Assembly (NCBI GenBank): GCA_026018925.1
Contig: JAKSZU010000002.1
Span: 154,091,300 to 154,155,299 of the forward strand
Length of the DNA: 64,000 bases
Direction: 5' to 3'
DNA from: Tupaia tana
Taxonomy: Eukaryota > Chordata > Mammalia > Scandentia > Tupaiidae
In this document: positions 14,998-47,639 of the stretch, one piece after another
Layout: every line of letters begins with the position of its first letter
Position numbering within the stretch: the stretch's first letter is position 1
Made by a program: the position numbers and the translations under genes
The notes under the pieces: generated by a model
Seen by the model: only the letters and a program-made list of their open reading frames with translations
Database searches by the model: none
Told to the model about the DNA's origin: nothing

Positions 14998-15424
14998 CTC
15001 TCTGGTCAAATTAAAATAAATAACAGTAAATAAAATAATCCTTTAAAAATAATTAGAAGGTAGTCTGAATTATAGAAATTTAGTTTTACTAGTCTAAAGA
15101 AAATACAGCAAATAAACCAAAATTAGACTTTAATCAATCCTCATCTACCATGAATCCTAAATTAAGTCAGTCATAGCTATCAAGAGTTAATGAACTCCAT
15201 ATTTTAAATCTCAGCTTTGTATAACATATATTACATGGTCTTGTTAAACTAATCATTTCAAGATATGAAAAGAATCTATACATCAACAATTATCACAGCT
15301 AAAATACTGTTAAACCCTTTGAATGTATCTTCACAATGATTTTTTCTTTTTTGAGAGGTTTTTGTATAGGGCATGTGTGCTTGCCAGAAAGACAGAGAGA
15401 GACAGAGAGACAGAAAGCGAGAAA

Positions 15425-15464
<40 letters not shown>

Positions 15465-16996
15465 CCGGGGGGGATGGCCACTCCGCAATCCCTTCTCCTC
15501 CATTCTCCTCTTGGGATCTTGGGCACAGAGGAACACGTGCCCGGCGTGAGTTTAAGCCACCAAGTCCAGGACTCAAACCACTATCAACTACATGGGAGTC
15601 CAGCTACATAGTCCTTATGCCAACTGCTGGTCCCCACAGTGATTTTTAAATAACATGTGTTTGATCAGCAATTTTATTTAAAAAAAATAAAAAGTTTCCC
15701 CTAATTTCAAATTTAATTTATACTCTTTTAATGTTTTAAAAGTCAGAAAATACAGTCAAGGGCATAGATATGGTGACCTAAGGCATTCATTTCCCCAAAG
15801 TTTTTGAACAAATTTATTTTCATTTTCTAGTTGGCTTTTATTATATAATTAATAGAGGACGCAACATAGATAATCCAAAATTTAACATGACTATGAGAAT
15901 ATACTTACACAAAATTACCTGTCATTATGAGTTATTCAATATAACCGTTTCCACCTAGGAAAAATTAACCTAAGGATCATGTTTTTAAGTGAACCTTACT
16001 TAAGTAAATCTTACAGAAAAACCAAACAGCTATTGTAGGCTTCATAGAGAAAGGGCAGGAGAACTAATAGTTAAGATTTTGACCCCAAACACTTACGGTT
16101 TTTTTTCTCCACTGCTAGGGAGGAAGGCTTTGCCTAGATTTTTTTTGGCTTCATCCATCATGTACCGTCTCCGAACTTGATTCAAATTTACGTAGCCTTC
16201 ACCTTCAAACACCCTTGTAAAATGGGGGTCAAAATAACCTGCCTGAAGATTTGACATTTCTTTGGATCCCCCAGGTAACATCTGTCTGTTTTTGCTTGCT
16301 GCTTCATTAAAAGGTCCTTTAAAACATAAATTGGGTATATTATAATTTTGAGTTCTCTGTAATTAAAAGGGTATAAAAAATAACTCAGAAAAGTTTCCAA
16401 ATGTATGGGCCAATTATGAGTTTTGAGTGCTAAAGCACTACTCAAATATTCTCTGAAAATTGTGCGAAAAGTTACGTTGGCAATGAGACCTGAGTTTTTG
16501 TTTCTGTTTTTGTTTTGTTTCATTTTAGGTTTTAACCAACGAACACATGTGCTGGTCAGAGAGAAACAATGAGAAGGGACTCAAGAAATCATGTCACAAG
16601 GGCAATGACCATGCCACACTTCCTTCTCCTCCATTCTCCTCTTGGGATTTTGGGCATGCACACATGCATGCATTTTGGGCAGGTTGATCTTCAAGCTGCC
16701 AGGTATAGGATTCAAGCCACACTTTGAGTCATGTGGGAGTTCAGCATCTTTACCACCATGCCACCTGCTGGCTCCAGACATAAGATATTTTTTAACACAT
16801 TTAACATTAAGGTTAAGGTCCTAGTTATACACTCTGGATTTTCGAATTGGGAGAAACCTTAAAGGTTATCTAATCCATCTAATCCAATGTTTTTCCATTG
16901 GTATACTAGAAAATATTGTGCAAAATGTCTTTAAAAATATGAGCATGGGTTGAAAAGAAGGATGTTTCATACTCAGATTGAAGCAATTCCCCTTCT

Positions 16997-17029
<33 letters not shown>

Positions 17030-17921
17030 AAAGGTCTTTGTTTTAGGGCACATGCACTCACCAGAGACAGAGAGAAGAAAGTGAGAAATCACCACCCAGC
17101 GGGGATGGCCATGCCGCAATCCCTTCTCCTCCATTCTCCTCTCAGGATCTTGGGCACACATGCACATGTGCCTGGCATGAGTTTAAGCCACTGGGTCTGG
17201 GACTCGAACCGCAGTTGACTACATGGGAGTCCAGCAACATATCCATTACACCAACTGCTGGTCTCCCCCTTCTAGGTTTATACTCACATGAATACCTATG
17301 TCCACTACAAGGCATGAACGTAAGAATTTCATAACAGTTTCATTCACAATAAACAAAAGCAAGAAATTGCCCAAATGTCTATCAACAGTACAGCTTTTCA
17401 AATTCTCTTACAGGGACCAGCAGATACCACAATGGTTATGTCACTGGCCTCCCATGTAGTTCACCACAGTTCAAGTCCCAGATACAGCGGCTTAAAACTC
17501 ACGCCAGGCAAGTGCGTGCGTGTGCCCAAGATCCCAAGAGGAGAATATTCTCCCATACCTGTTCATCCAGTTCCTCTTCCATAGGCAGTAATATTAATTT
17601 TGTTTTCCAGAGAATATTTAGGCATGTTCAAGTAAATATTTTCATATATGTTTTTATCAAATTAAATTCTTTTAACTTTATTGAAATTTTACAAGTTAAT
17701 CATCTTTCAAACTAAATGCTTTAAAATAGACTAATATAAATAACATTTAAGTGAAATATTACAGTTAAAATTTCATATAGAAAATATATACTTAGTTGTA
17801 GAGAAAACCAATTATACTTACGATTAAATGGTGATACATATTTATCACCAACACTAATATATTCCATCTCACTGAAGAGGCCAATCCTCTCCATATCCGT
17901 TTTTCCTCCTTCTGCAGGCAT
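1929..17921 (-). CDS. CFAP96: CFAP96 (C4orf47), cilia- and flagella-associated protein, complete coding region in 7 exons
   Basis: Coding exons on the minus strand: 17921-17822, 16316-16097, 12847-12710, 12596-12521, 5947-5768, 3295-3126, 1977-1929. The sum is 933 nt (310 codons plus TAG). Every junction is GT..AG and all phases close. The protein starts [19 protein letters not shown] and ends [11 protein letters not shown]. It matches, from memory, human C4orf47 of about 309 residues along its whole length. No membrane segment or signal peptide is visible. It is rich in short FDPY/FDPH-type motifs (YFDPHF in exon 2, TFDPYP in exon 6), Lys and Pro. Family knowledge: a ciliary/centrosomal protein expressed in ciliated cells and testis; its molecular role is not shown here. 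The gene is head-to-head with UFSP2. No frameshift or internal stop is seen; all SINEs in the span are intronic. Identity is secure; function is from the family only. Confidence 0.95.
2147..2428 (+). mobile_element. tRNA-SINE type A
   Basis: Full-length with intact CpGs (CACACCGGGCGC) and a tail of A and G. Confidence 0.9.
2543..2893 (+). mobile_element. old tRNA-SINE with a TA/TG-rich tail
   Basis: Diverged body (CATGGGATCCATTACTGGCC.. CATGTGCATCCTCTTG) passing into a (TATG/TA)n microsatellite at 2779-2893. Confidence 0.5.
3126..3295 (-). CDS. CFAP96: CFAP96 coding exon 6
   Basis: Encodes [20 protein letters not shown] to SIMTLNVKR. The acceptor is TTTGTAG at 3296 and the donor AAAAG|GTAAGC at 3125. 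170 nt, ending in phase 2. Confidence 0.94.
3356..3426. mobile_element. palindromic TA-flanked MITE, copy 1
   Basis: 71 bp with inverted arms (GTCATCAGGAAAGTCATGATG versus the reverse complement of ..TTTTTTCTGATGACTC), flanked by TA on both sides. It is mariner/Tc1-like. Confidence 0.65.
3437..3536. mobile_element. second mariner-like MITE, Hsmar2-like termini
   Basis: GCTTCACAAAGTTCATTAA at one end and ACAAACTTTTTCAAGTTCC at the other form degenerate inverted repeats. The family name is uncertain. Confidence 0.45.
3931..4187 (+). mobile_element. tRNA-SINE type A
   Basis: Head GGGACCAGCAGATGTCATG; ends TGTAGCAAAAAATTC plus a poly-A tail. Confidence 0.85.
4288..4456. repeat. TA/TG/TATG microsatellite
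   Basis: Long runs of TATATATA and TGTGTGTG with few interruptions. The open frames in it are artefacts. Confidence 0.85.
4611..4704 (+). mobile_element. tRNA-SINE head only, 3'-truncated
   Basis: A-to-B-box head with no body; flanked by GACAGATCCT (4602 and 4712). Confidence 0.7.
4839..5100 (+). mobile_element. tRNA-SINE type A
   Basis: Flanked by the target duplication GTGATTCT (4831 and 5101). Confidence 0.9.
5768..5947 (-). CDS. CFAP96: CFAP96 coding exon 5
   Basis: An exon of 180 nt (60 codons), [20 protein letters not shown] to SSPGKK. The acceptor is TTTGCAG at 5948 and the donor AAA|GTAAGT at 5767. Confidence 0.94.
6099..6390 (+). mobile_element. tRNA-SINE type A, diverged
   Basis: Head GTCTAGCAGATGGCATAATG; the tail is A-rich with AC interruptions. 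Confidence 0.8.
6392..6580 (+). mobile_element. tRNA-SINE intermediate between type A and type B
   Basis: Short type B body but the 3' end reads GTGAGCACACATGCCCTGT (type A) and then an AATAAATAAAATTAAG tail (type B). Confidence 0.8.
7250..7541 (-). mobile_element. tRNA-SINE type A
   Basis: Reverse orientation, T-rich tail at 7250; flanked by CAATACAC (7217 region and 7541). Confidence 0.85.
7620..7870 (-). mobile_element. tRNA-SINE type A, young
   Basis: Close to consensus, with many intact CpGs (GGGCGCGTG, CACACGCGCC). Confidence 0.88.
8190..9880 (+). mobile_element. L1 LINE 3' fragment (ORF2 end and 3'UTR), interrupted by SINE sequence
   Basis: Degenerate L1 ORF2 C-terminal text is recognisable (AAAAAGCATCTGCATAGC, CAAATGACCTGAACAAAC, AAATACCATCTAACTCCAG). 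It is followed by an L1M-like 3'UTR ending near GATTTAATCATTACACA. It is 5'-truncated and split by SINE sequence at about 8578-8985. It is not coding. Confidence 0.85.
8578..8985 (+). mobile_element. old tRNA-SINE sequence inside the L1
   Basis: GGGCCAGCTGGTGGTATGG.. CTCTGGTAAATTAATAAT (to about 8790). A second 3'-half-like piece (CAGGTGCATGCACACATG.. CACGCCCTCTATCATATT) runs to about 8985. Confidence 0.6.
10126..10408 (-). mobile_element. tRNA-SINE type A
   Basis: Reverse copy from the T-rich tail to TAACTGCTCGCCCC. Confidence 0.88.
10485..10731 (-). mobile_element. tRNA-SINE type A
   Basis: Reverse copy; flanked by ATAAGGCA (about 10460 and 10735). Confidence 0.82.
11392..11675 (+). mobile_element. 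tRNA-SINE, internally rearranged, with a GA-rich tail
   Basis: Type A head to CACGCCAGGTGTGTGAG, then a short 3' part (TCTCTGGCAAGCTCATGC). The tail expanded to (GAAA/GGAGAA)n at 11568-11675. Confidence 0.8.
11822..12345 (+). mobile_element. older tRNA-like SINE of another subfamily, split by a type A copy
   Basis: GGGGCCAGACAGTGGCAC.. before 11878; resumes at about 12167 with GGTTCACATCTGAAGAC.. TCAATCATGGAAGAAATAA. Confidence 0.6.
11879..12136 (+). mobile_element. tRNA-SINE type A nested in an older SINE
   Basis: Flanked by the duplicated host sequence ATGGAAAGGTTCC / ATGGAAAGATTCC. Confidence 0.9.
12521..12596 (-). CDS. CFAP96: CFAP96 coding exon 4
   Basis: A 76-nt exon encoding [23 protein letters not shown]. 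The acceptor is CCTTAG at 12597 and the donor AAG|GTAAAA at 12520. It ends in phase 0. Confidence 0.93.
12710..12847 (-). CDS. CFAP96: CFAP96 coding exon 3
   Basis: Encodes [20 protein letters not shown] and on to [10 protein letters not shown]. The acceptor is TTGAAG at 12848 and the donor GG|GTAAGC at 12709. 138 nt. Confidence 0.94.
13044..13285 (+). mobile_element. tRNA-SINE type A, diverged
   Basis: Head GGCCAGCAGGCAGCATAGTG; ends CATGGCAAAAACC plus (AAAT)n. Confidence 0.8.
13303..13553 (+). mobile_element. tRNA-SINE type A, diverged
   Basis: Head GGGGCCAGCACGAGGGGTAG; directly downstream of another copy. Confidence 0.8.
13560..14830. other. AT-rich CFAP96 intron sequence, nothing recognised
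   Basis: No SINE, exon-like frame or other repeat was recognised. The same holds for the intron stretches at 118-520, 5110-5760, 6600-7240 and 15660-16090. Confidence 0.5.
14837..15048 (+). mobile_element. tRNA-SINE type B with an internal (TC)n(TA)n expansion
   Basis: The pyrimidine stretch expanded to a microsatellite at 14932-14994; flanked by ATTAGAAG. Confidence 0.88.
15342..15636 (-). mobile_element. tRNA-SINE type A with an internal (CA)n expansion
   Basis: (CA)n at about 15427-15462 inside the body; target duplication CACA(A/G)TGATTTTT. Confidence 0.88.
16097..16316 (-). CDS. CFAP96: CFAP96 coding exon 2
   Basis: The acceptor TTTTAAAG precedes GACCTTTTAATG. The exon encodes [19 protein letters not shown] and continues through [20 protein letters not shown] to SSGEKKP. 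The donor is CC|GTAAGT at 16096. 220 nt. Confidence 0.94.
16530..16776 (-). mobile_element. tRNA-SINE type A, old
   Basis: Reverse copy ending CCACCTGCTGGCTCC; body diverged. Confidence 0.75.
17001..17264 (-). mobile_element. tRNA-SINE type A
   Basis: T28 tail; flanked by CCCCTTCTAG (about 16990 and 17266). Confidence 0.9.
17413..17548 (+). mobile_element. tRNA-SINE type A, 3'-truncated
   Basis: Head and first body half, stopping at CAAGAGGAGAAT. Confidence 0.8.
17822..17921 (-). CDS. CFAP96: CFAP96 coding exon 1
   Basis: Start codon at 17921-17919. The exon encodes 33 codons plus one base and ends ...SPFN C|GTAAGT at 17821. The next exon completes CGA (Arg). A non-coding upstream exon is possible but was not identified. 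Confidence 0.93.
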
Positions 17922-17928
17922 GTCTGCG

Positions 17929-17962
17929 TCTTACGTCAGTCAATATATAGGTGACGTCAAAA
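17929..17962 (-). promoter_or_regulatory. two CRE-type sites flanking a TATA-like run just upstream of the CFAP96 start codon
   Basis: A palindromic TGACGTCA lies at 17952-17959. TGACGTAA (minus strand) lies at 17938-17931. TATATATT lies between them. All fall within 40 bp of the CFAP96 ATG. They could be a CREB/CREM-type element or part of a short 5'UTR. No binding is shown. Confidence 0.4.
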
Positions 17963-18438
17963 GGTTCTTCACGGCTACTTCTTTTGTAGCAAAATTCTAC
18001 TTTATGTTAAAAAATATAGTGGAAAATTTTAGGGGAAAAGTGACTACTAAATTTTAGTCCAAATTACTTCAGTCTTAGAATTTCAACATTCACTGTAAAA
18101 CAATAGTTTAAAGAAAAGAACAATAGTTATGAAACAATATTTCCAAATGATGCGCTGGAAGAATCTCCTTAGGCAACTGAGGAGAACGCTGGGGTTCCAA
18201 ATGATCACTATGACACTGCCCTTGAACACACTTGCTGTGAAGTGCCCACAAACCACAGGAAACAAGTATCATATCATCTGTTGCACTGACTTGATATAAA
18301 ATGACAGATGAATGCATAGAATAGTATGAATATTGTGTAAATAACACCCTTCCTTTGAGAAGTTCAAGGCATATTTTAAAATTGGAACTACATAAGGCAG
18401 ACACATTTACAGCAGGCTTCTGACTACTCTTCCTGTTC

Positions 18439-18617
18439 TTTTTTTAAAGAATTATTTTTATTTAACTTTACTTATTCATTTATTTATTTAAGTTTGACCA
18501 GAGAGGGACAGAACGAGAGCGAGAAAGTGAGAAAGCAAGCTGCCAGGTCTGGGACTTGAACTGCGGTCGTCCATGTGGGAGACTAGCGCCCTTAACCATC
18601 ATGCCAACTGCTGGCCC
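18439..18617 (-). mobile_element. tRNA-SINE type B
   Basis: Reverse copy; flanked by ACTCTTCCT (18425 and 18618). Confidence 0.88.
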
Positions 18618-18831
18618 CTACTCTTCCTATTCTAAGTACTTTCCAAAGGGCCTGGGGGGGGGGGTGTCACAGCTACAGATCTTAACTAGGTCCAGTGGGA
18701 TGCTCTCTACGTCCTGTCCCTAGCATAGTATTATGTGATAGAGTAAAAACCTTCTTATCTCTGTGAAAGTTAAACTCAAGGGTTCTTTTCTGTTGACTCT
18801 GACCCACTTATAATCTACCAGCAGACACCCC

Positions 18832-18839
18832 CCAACACA

Positions 18840-18884
<45 letters not shown>

Positions 18885-18911
18885 GCGCGCCCACACATAC
18901 ACACACACACG
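18832..18911. repeat. (CA)n(CG)n microsatellite
   Basis: CACACACA runs interrupted by CGCGCGCG (about 18871-18890), a potential Z-DNA former. Confidence 0.9.
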
Positions 18912-19586
18912 TCCATCCTTTTAAGGCCAAGTTAATGTGAGGATTCTTTAGGCGGATTTGCAAATTCGTTATCTCCTGCTCTCATAACTGAATTCAAACA
19001 AACAAACAAACAAACAAAAAACACTGAATCTGAGTACCCCAAGTCATTCAATTTCCTGTTTGGACTAAAGCGTTTTACTTTCCACAGAGCCTTGGTTGTT
19101 TCCTTGGACACTTTGCAAACCCCTCCTCCAGGCAAGGCTCGCTAGTCGAGGCTAGGAAAATAAATTTTAAAAGGCATAGACCCTGCACCCAGGAAGCTTA
19201 CAATCTGTTAGCCAAGAAAGGAGAAAAAGTGGAATATGGCAAGTCCCGTTCCAAAAGTGTGGATAAAGTGTTCGGGGGAGGGATGGCGAAGGACAGACAA
19301 AACATTTCTGGTGGAGGCGACAGGAAAGTTCTTTCCCATTAGAGAAACGGAGGCTCCGAGCAGGACCTATCTAAGAGGCAACACCTGGTGTCCACGAGGC
19401 CCAAGTCACATCTCCGAGGACACCCGATCTGACGGCCGAGATCAGGCAGTCGGGATCCAGTCCTGGTGAACGCGGCTGCGGAAGCCACTGGCTCCGGGCC
19501 GCCCGGGAGCGAGCGCGTCTCGCGCGGGGACCAGGCTGCGGAGTGCCAGGGCAGGTTCTGGGCACAGCAGGTGCTTATTGTGACGC

Positions 19587-19600
19587 GTCGCCATGGCAGC
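19587..19600. promoter_or_regulatory. RFX X-box-like palindrome
   Basis: GTCGCCATGGCAGC resembles the X-box GTTNCCATGGNAAC bound by RFX ciliary regulators. It is in the GC-rich region upstream of CFAP96, a ciliary gene. This is a motif match only. Confidence 0.35.
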
Positions 19601-19937
19601 AGTGGCCGACTGCAAGCCCAGCACGCTAAGGGAGGGACGCGAGGAGAGTCGATCCTCATCGACCAACACAAAGAGCGTCTATAGGATACAGAACACGTAG
19701 CCGATAGAGTTGATGGCAAGGTCTTCTGCCTTCCACCCCTCGGTCACTGGGTGACCGAGTGTAAGGGATAAGTTCCGTGGCGTGTACTGCTGAGCCCCAG
19801 AAAGTTGTGGTCGGCCCGCCCCAGCCCCGCCCCTGTCCGCCCAGGCCCCGCCCCTCCACTCCCCTGACATCACTTCCGGGCCGGCCCCTGGAGTTCGTGG
19901 GCTGTCGTCAGTGGCTTGTCACCCCTACGTTGCGGAC

Positions 19938-44450
<24,513 letters not shown>

Positions 44451-44496
44451 AGCATTTTGGATTCAAGGACTGTAGCAAAGAGATTATAAATTTGTT

Positions 44497-44509
44497 AATA
44501 AAGAATAAA
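44497..44509 (+). terminator. UFSP2 polyadenylation signals
   Basis: Two AATAAA hexamers (44497-44502 and 44504-44509) lie about 50 nt after the stop codon, giving a very short 3'UTR. Confidence 0.75.
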
Positions 44510-44612
44510 TTTAATTTTAAATGAAATCCTAAGTGTGGTTTGATTGTTTAAATATGACTTTTTCACCCAAGGTTGTAAATACTGCACAGAGAATTCATTC
44601 TTTAAGCATTCT

Positions 44613-44618
44613 TTTAAT
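44613..44618 (-). terminator. possible ANKRD37 polyadenylation signal
   Basis: ATTAAA on the minus strand, the nearest variant signal downstream of the ANKRD37 stop. The 3' end could equally lie further on, overlapping UFSP2. Confidence 0.25.
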
Positions 44619-45050
44619 AACTTAGAAAACAAAACATGTACAACCAAAGTAGTATAAGCATGTAAATACATGTATTCTTAAACGTTATCTTCACTTGGAA
44701 GAAGGTTTTCCTCCTTCTTAGAAGGCGTGTAGACACACATGGTAAGCCAGAAGCCACAGCTTACACATCGGCCTGAAATGAAGAACTTCTTCAGACCTCT
44801 TCATAACCACCATGACATCTGTTTTTAAAAAAATATGTTACGATGAAAAAATCTTTTCAAAAATATCTTCTCCCTAAACTTCCACCCTACTGGACAATTT
44901 TTGGTCTCTACAGTACAGTAGTACTGACTACAAACAGTATTAAAATAGTAGTAAAAATGAAACCATAATGCTAGAAATGAGCGTCAGTATTTAAGGAAAA
45001 CAATTCTGCACTAAAGGAGCGATTCACAAGGAAGAAAGCAACCAAGTTAC

Positions 45051-45258
45051 TTACCAGCACCTCCTTTTCCCATTTGTATTCTCTGCACTTCCAAAACTTC
45101 GTTTCTGTCTGAGGACTGAAACCCCATGGTCCCTCTCGGAGCGTTCACTTGATTTGATCGCTTGCATACATTTAATTCTTGTAAGAAACTTGGCGCATTC
45201 CGGAAATCCACAAGACCAAGCCAGATCTTCGGCTGTTTGTCCATTCTTATTACATAAA
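45051..45258 (-). CDS. ANKRD37: ANKRD37 coding exon 4 with stop
   Basis: The acceptor ATTTTAG opens LCNKNGQTAEDLAWSCGFPE; the exon runs to NTNGKRRCW and TAA (45053-45051). The sequence TGCTG|GTAAGTAA means the stop lies within a perfect U1-type donor. Confidence 0.93.
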
Positions 45259-47538
45259 CTAAAATTGCAACAAAAACTGAGTTTAATAAAAAAACTCCTA
45301 GTTCTTTCATCCTTTTTACTGCTTTCTAACAAATTTGGGGCTCATACAAATATGGGCTGCAGAAGAGAAGTAAAGGACACACCGGGGAGTTTCATTCTTA
45401 TTGTACACTCTGTGGCTAGCAGAGCGAGCATTCGGTTTTTGAATAAATGCAAAAGTCTTCAGTGTTCAAAACAGTGAGTACCCAAAGGCCATCAATGAGC
45501 GCTTCTGCAGATGGGTTTTCCTAAACCCAGACTGAAGTGGCACACAGCCGTAAGGAACAGAATTGCACTTAAACTGCTCGGGATCCACGTTGTACTTACC
45601 CAAACTGAATATTCCAGATAACCACATAAGTGTACATTTAAATGACAGCAGTAAATGATCAATTAGCAAGTATTCTTTTTTACAGCACATGTACTTAACC
45701 TTGAGGAGTGTGATTAGCGTAATCCAGGAAAATATCAAACCTGAAGCCGCTGATTGGATACTCACTCTATTTGGACATCACTGGCTACAAGCAGGCTAAG
45801 GCATTCCAGGCTTCCAACTTTTGCTGCCTTGTGTAGAGGAGTTTCTCCCAAAACATCCTTAAGGACAAGACAGCACATTTTAGCATCTTTCCCCAGTACA
45901 CTTCCTCACGGAAGGTGGTGGGTGAAGTCTAAAGTCAGCTATAGGAGGAAGCCAGTTCGAACTGCATTGCACTGGACTGGATTTTTCAATTCAAGCTTAT
46001 TTTTTATAAAGCCACCCCCACTGTGCTATTTAGTACAAGGTTTTCATTTTAACGTGTACATGTGCAGCCCCATCCACATACATGAATATTTCCACGAATG
46101 AAAGCAAGATAGAACTCTACACGAGTCAAAAGTTGACAATTTAAAATTCACCATACTTTAATATTCAATGGAACACGCGAACTACCACAAGTCTGTGGGG
46201 AACTACACTACAATGGTTAGGGGTGGGTCTCACAAGTATTCCAACTGCCATACTGAGACCTTGGGTAATGTAGCCATTCTTTCTAAATAAGCTCTAAACC
46301 TATGTTGTCCTATATGATCGTGAATAGCCACTTATGCTTGAAGGGCATTTGACATGTGGGGGCCAGCAAGTGGCATGGAGGTTAAGGAGCCAGACCCCAC
46401 ATGGCCAGCTGTGCCATTCAAAGCCTGGACTAGTGGCCTGAGAAACATGCCAGCATGTGTGCATGCCCTGCCCAACATCCCAGAGAATGGAAGAGAAGGG
46501 ACTGTGGCAGGGCCATCCCACCTACCCCAGAGAGTGTGTGCACCCTATAGTAAAATTTTTAAAAAGAAAAAAAAAATAGTCTAAGTGGAGATACACTGTA
46601 AGAGTAAAATACATACCAACTTTTTTTTTAGAGAAATTTTTGCTACAGAGCGTATGCACTCGCGAGAGAGACAGAGACAGAAAGTGAGAAATCAGAGAGG
46701 GGGCAGTGGTCATAACACAATCCCTTCTCCATTCTCCTCTGGGGATGTTGGGCATATAAACACACGTGCTGGCATGAATTTTAAGCCACCAGGCCTAGGA
46801 CTCGGACAGCGGTCAACTACGCGGGAGTCCAGCAACATAACCATTACCACCATCTGCTGGTCCCATCAACAACTGCTTTATGTTGATTACAACATATTCA
46901 AATAATAATATTTTGTATAAATTTGGTTAATTACAAAGATTAATTTCAAGTTTCATTTTACTCTATTGATAGTTACTAAAAATCTTAAATTACATAACCT
47001 CTTGCATTATACTACTATTCGACATCGCTGCACAGACACCTTTACAACAGCCAAAACAATGTTCTGGCACGGAAGAAATGTTCATGTGGTTTGGGGTGGA
47101 GGGGAGGGTTGTACACAGCAACAATCCGTTGCCTAGTTACCTGCTGGTTGAGGTCAGCGCCTGTTTGCAGCTGCCAGAGAAGAAAGCAGGCAAGGCCGCC
47201 ACCTGCAGCTAAGTGGACAGGCGACTGTTCGCAGGGATCTGGGGGTGCGTTGACCGAGGTCCCCGTCTCCAGCAAATGCTTCAGACTACCCACCTGCGGG
47301 AAGAGAACCCATCCAGCACGTCTCTCACCTTTGCCCAGTCCGGCAGCCTCTCTGCGCGGATAAACCTTACCCCACTCCCCAAAACCACCCCACTGAGTAG
47401 GTCTGTCTGAGAAGCGTTCCGTGGTCAGTCCACCGTCACCCCACGCTATCGCTCTCGAGAAGACACATCAGGCAACTTCATCCTGCTGTACACAAAGGAC
47501 CCAAGACTCACCTCTGGGTTGCACTCAAGCAACAGCAT
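45051..47538 (-). CDS. ANKRD37: ANKRD37, small ankyrin-repeat protein, complete coding region as read
   Basis: Exons on the minus strand: 47538-47512, 47293-47141, 45857-45766, 45258-45051. They total 480 nt (159 aa plus TAA), with all phases closing. The protein starts MLLLECNPEVGSLKHLLETG. Ankyrin-type repeats follow: SPVHLAAGGGLACFLLWQLQ (about 30-58), APLH-type ETPLHKAAKVGSLECLSLLV (about 64-90) and NGQTAEDLAWSCGFPECAKF (about 96-120). The C-terminal tail is basic, with RQKR. The human protein I recall has 158 residues ending in Cys; here the frame reads ...GKRRC-W-stop. Family knowledge: a direct HIF-1 target with nuclear localisation; no enzymatic domain. The gene is tail-to-tail with UFSP2. 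The stop codon overlaps a strong splice donor, so a further 3' exon that changes the last residues is possible. Confidence 0.94.
45766..45857 (-). CDS. ANKRD37: ANKRD37 coding exon 3, ankyrin repeat
   Basis: Encodes DVLGETPLHKAAKVGSLECL SLLVASDVQI. The acceptor is TCCTTAAG and the donor ATAGA|GTGAGT. 92 nt, phase 2. Confidence 0.94.
46359..46577 (+). mobile_element. tRNA-SINE type A, old
   Basis: GGGGGCCAGCAAGTGGCATGG; 3' body partly lost. In an ANKRD37 intron. Confidence 0.78.
46621..46864 (-). mobile_element. tRNA-SINE type A
   Basis: Reverse copy, T-tail to CATCTGCTGGTCCC. In an ANKRD37 intron. Confidence 0.85.
47141..47293 (-). CDS. ANKRD37: ANKRD37 coding exon 2, first ankyrin repeat
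   Basis: 51 codons, VGSLKHLLETGTSVNAPPDP to GADLNQQ. The acceptor is TTCCCGCAG and the donor CAG|GTAACT. Confidence 0.95.
47512..47538 (-). CDS. ANKRD37: ANKRD37 coding exon 1
   Basis: Nine codons, MLLLECNPE. The donor is GAG|GTGAGT at 47511. It is the short first exon of the gene, just downstream of the CpG-rich promoter. Confidence 0.9.
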
Positions 47539-47639
47539 TTCCCTCCGAATGCCGAGGACAAGCGTCCCTGGGAATGCACACTGGAGGGACACTCGCAGAC
47601 TAGCAGGTAAGAGTGCACAAGCCGGCCAGTGTGGGAGAA

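Noticed and set aside
15427-15462. CRISPR-like or minisatellite array
   Set aside because: It is a plain CA dinucleotide tract within a SINE in a vertebrate genome.
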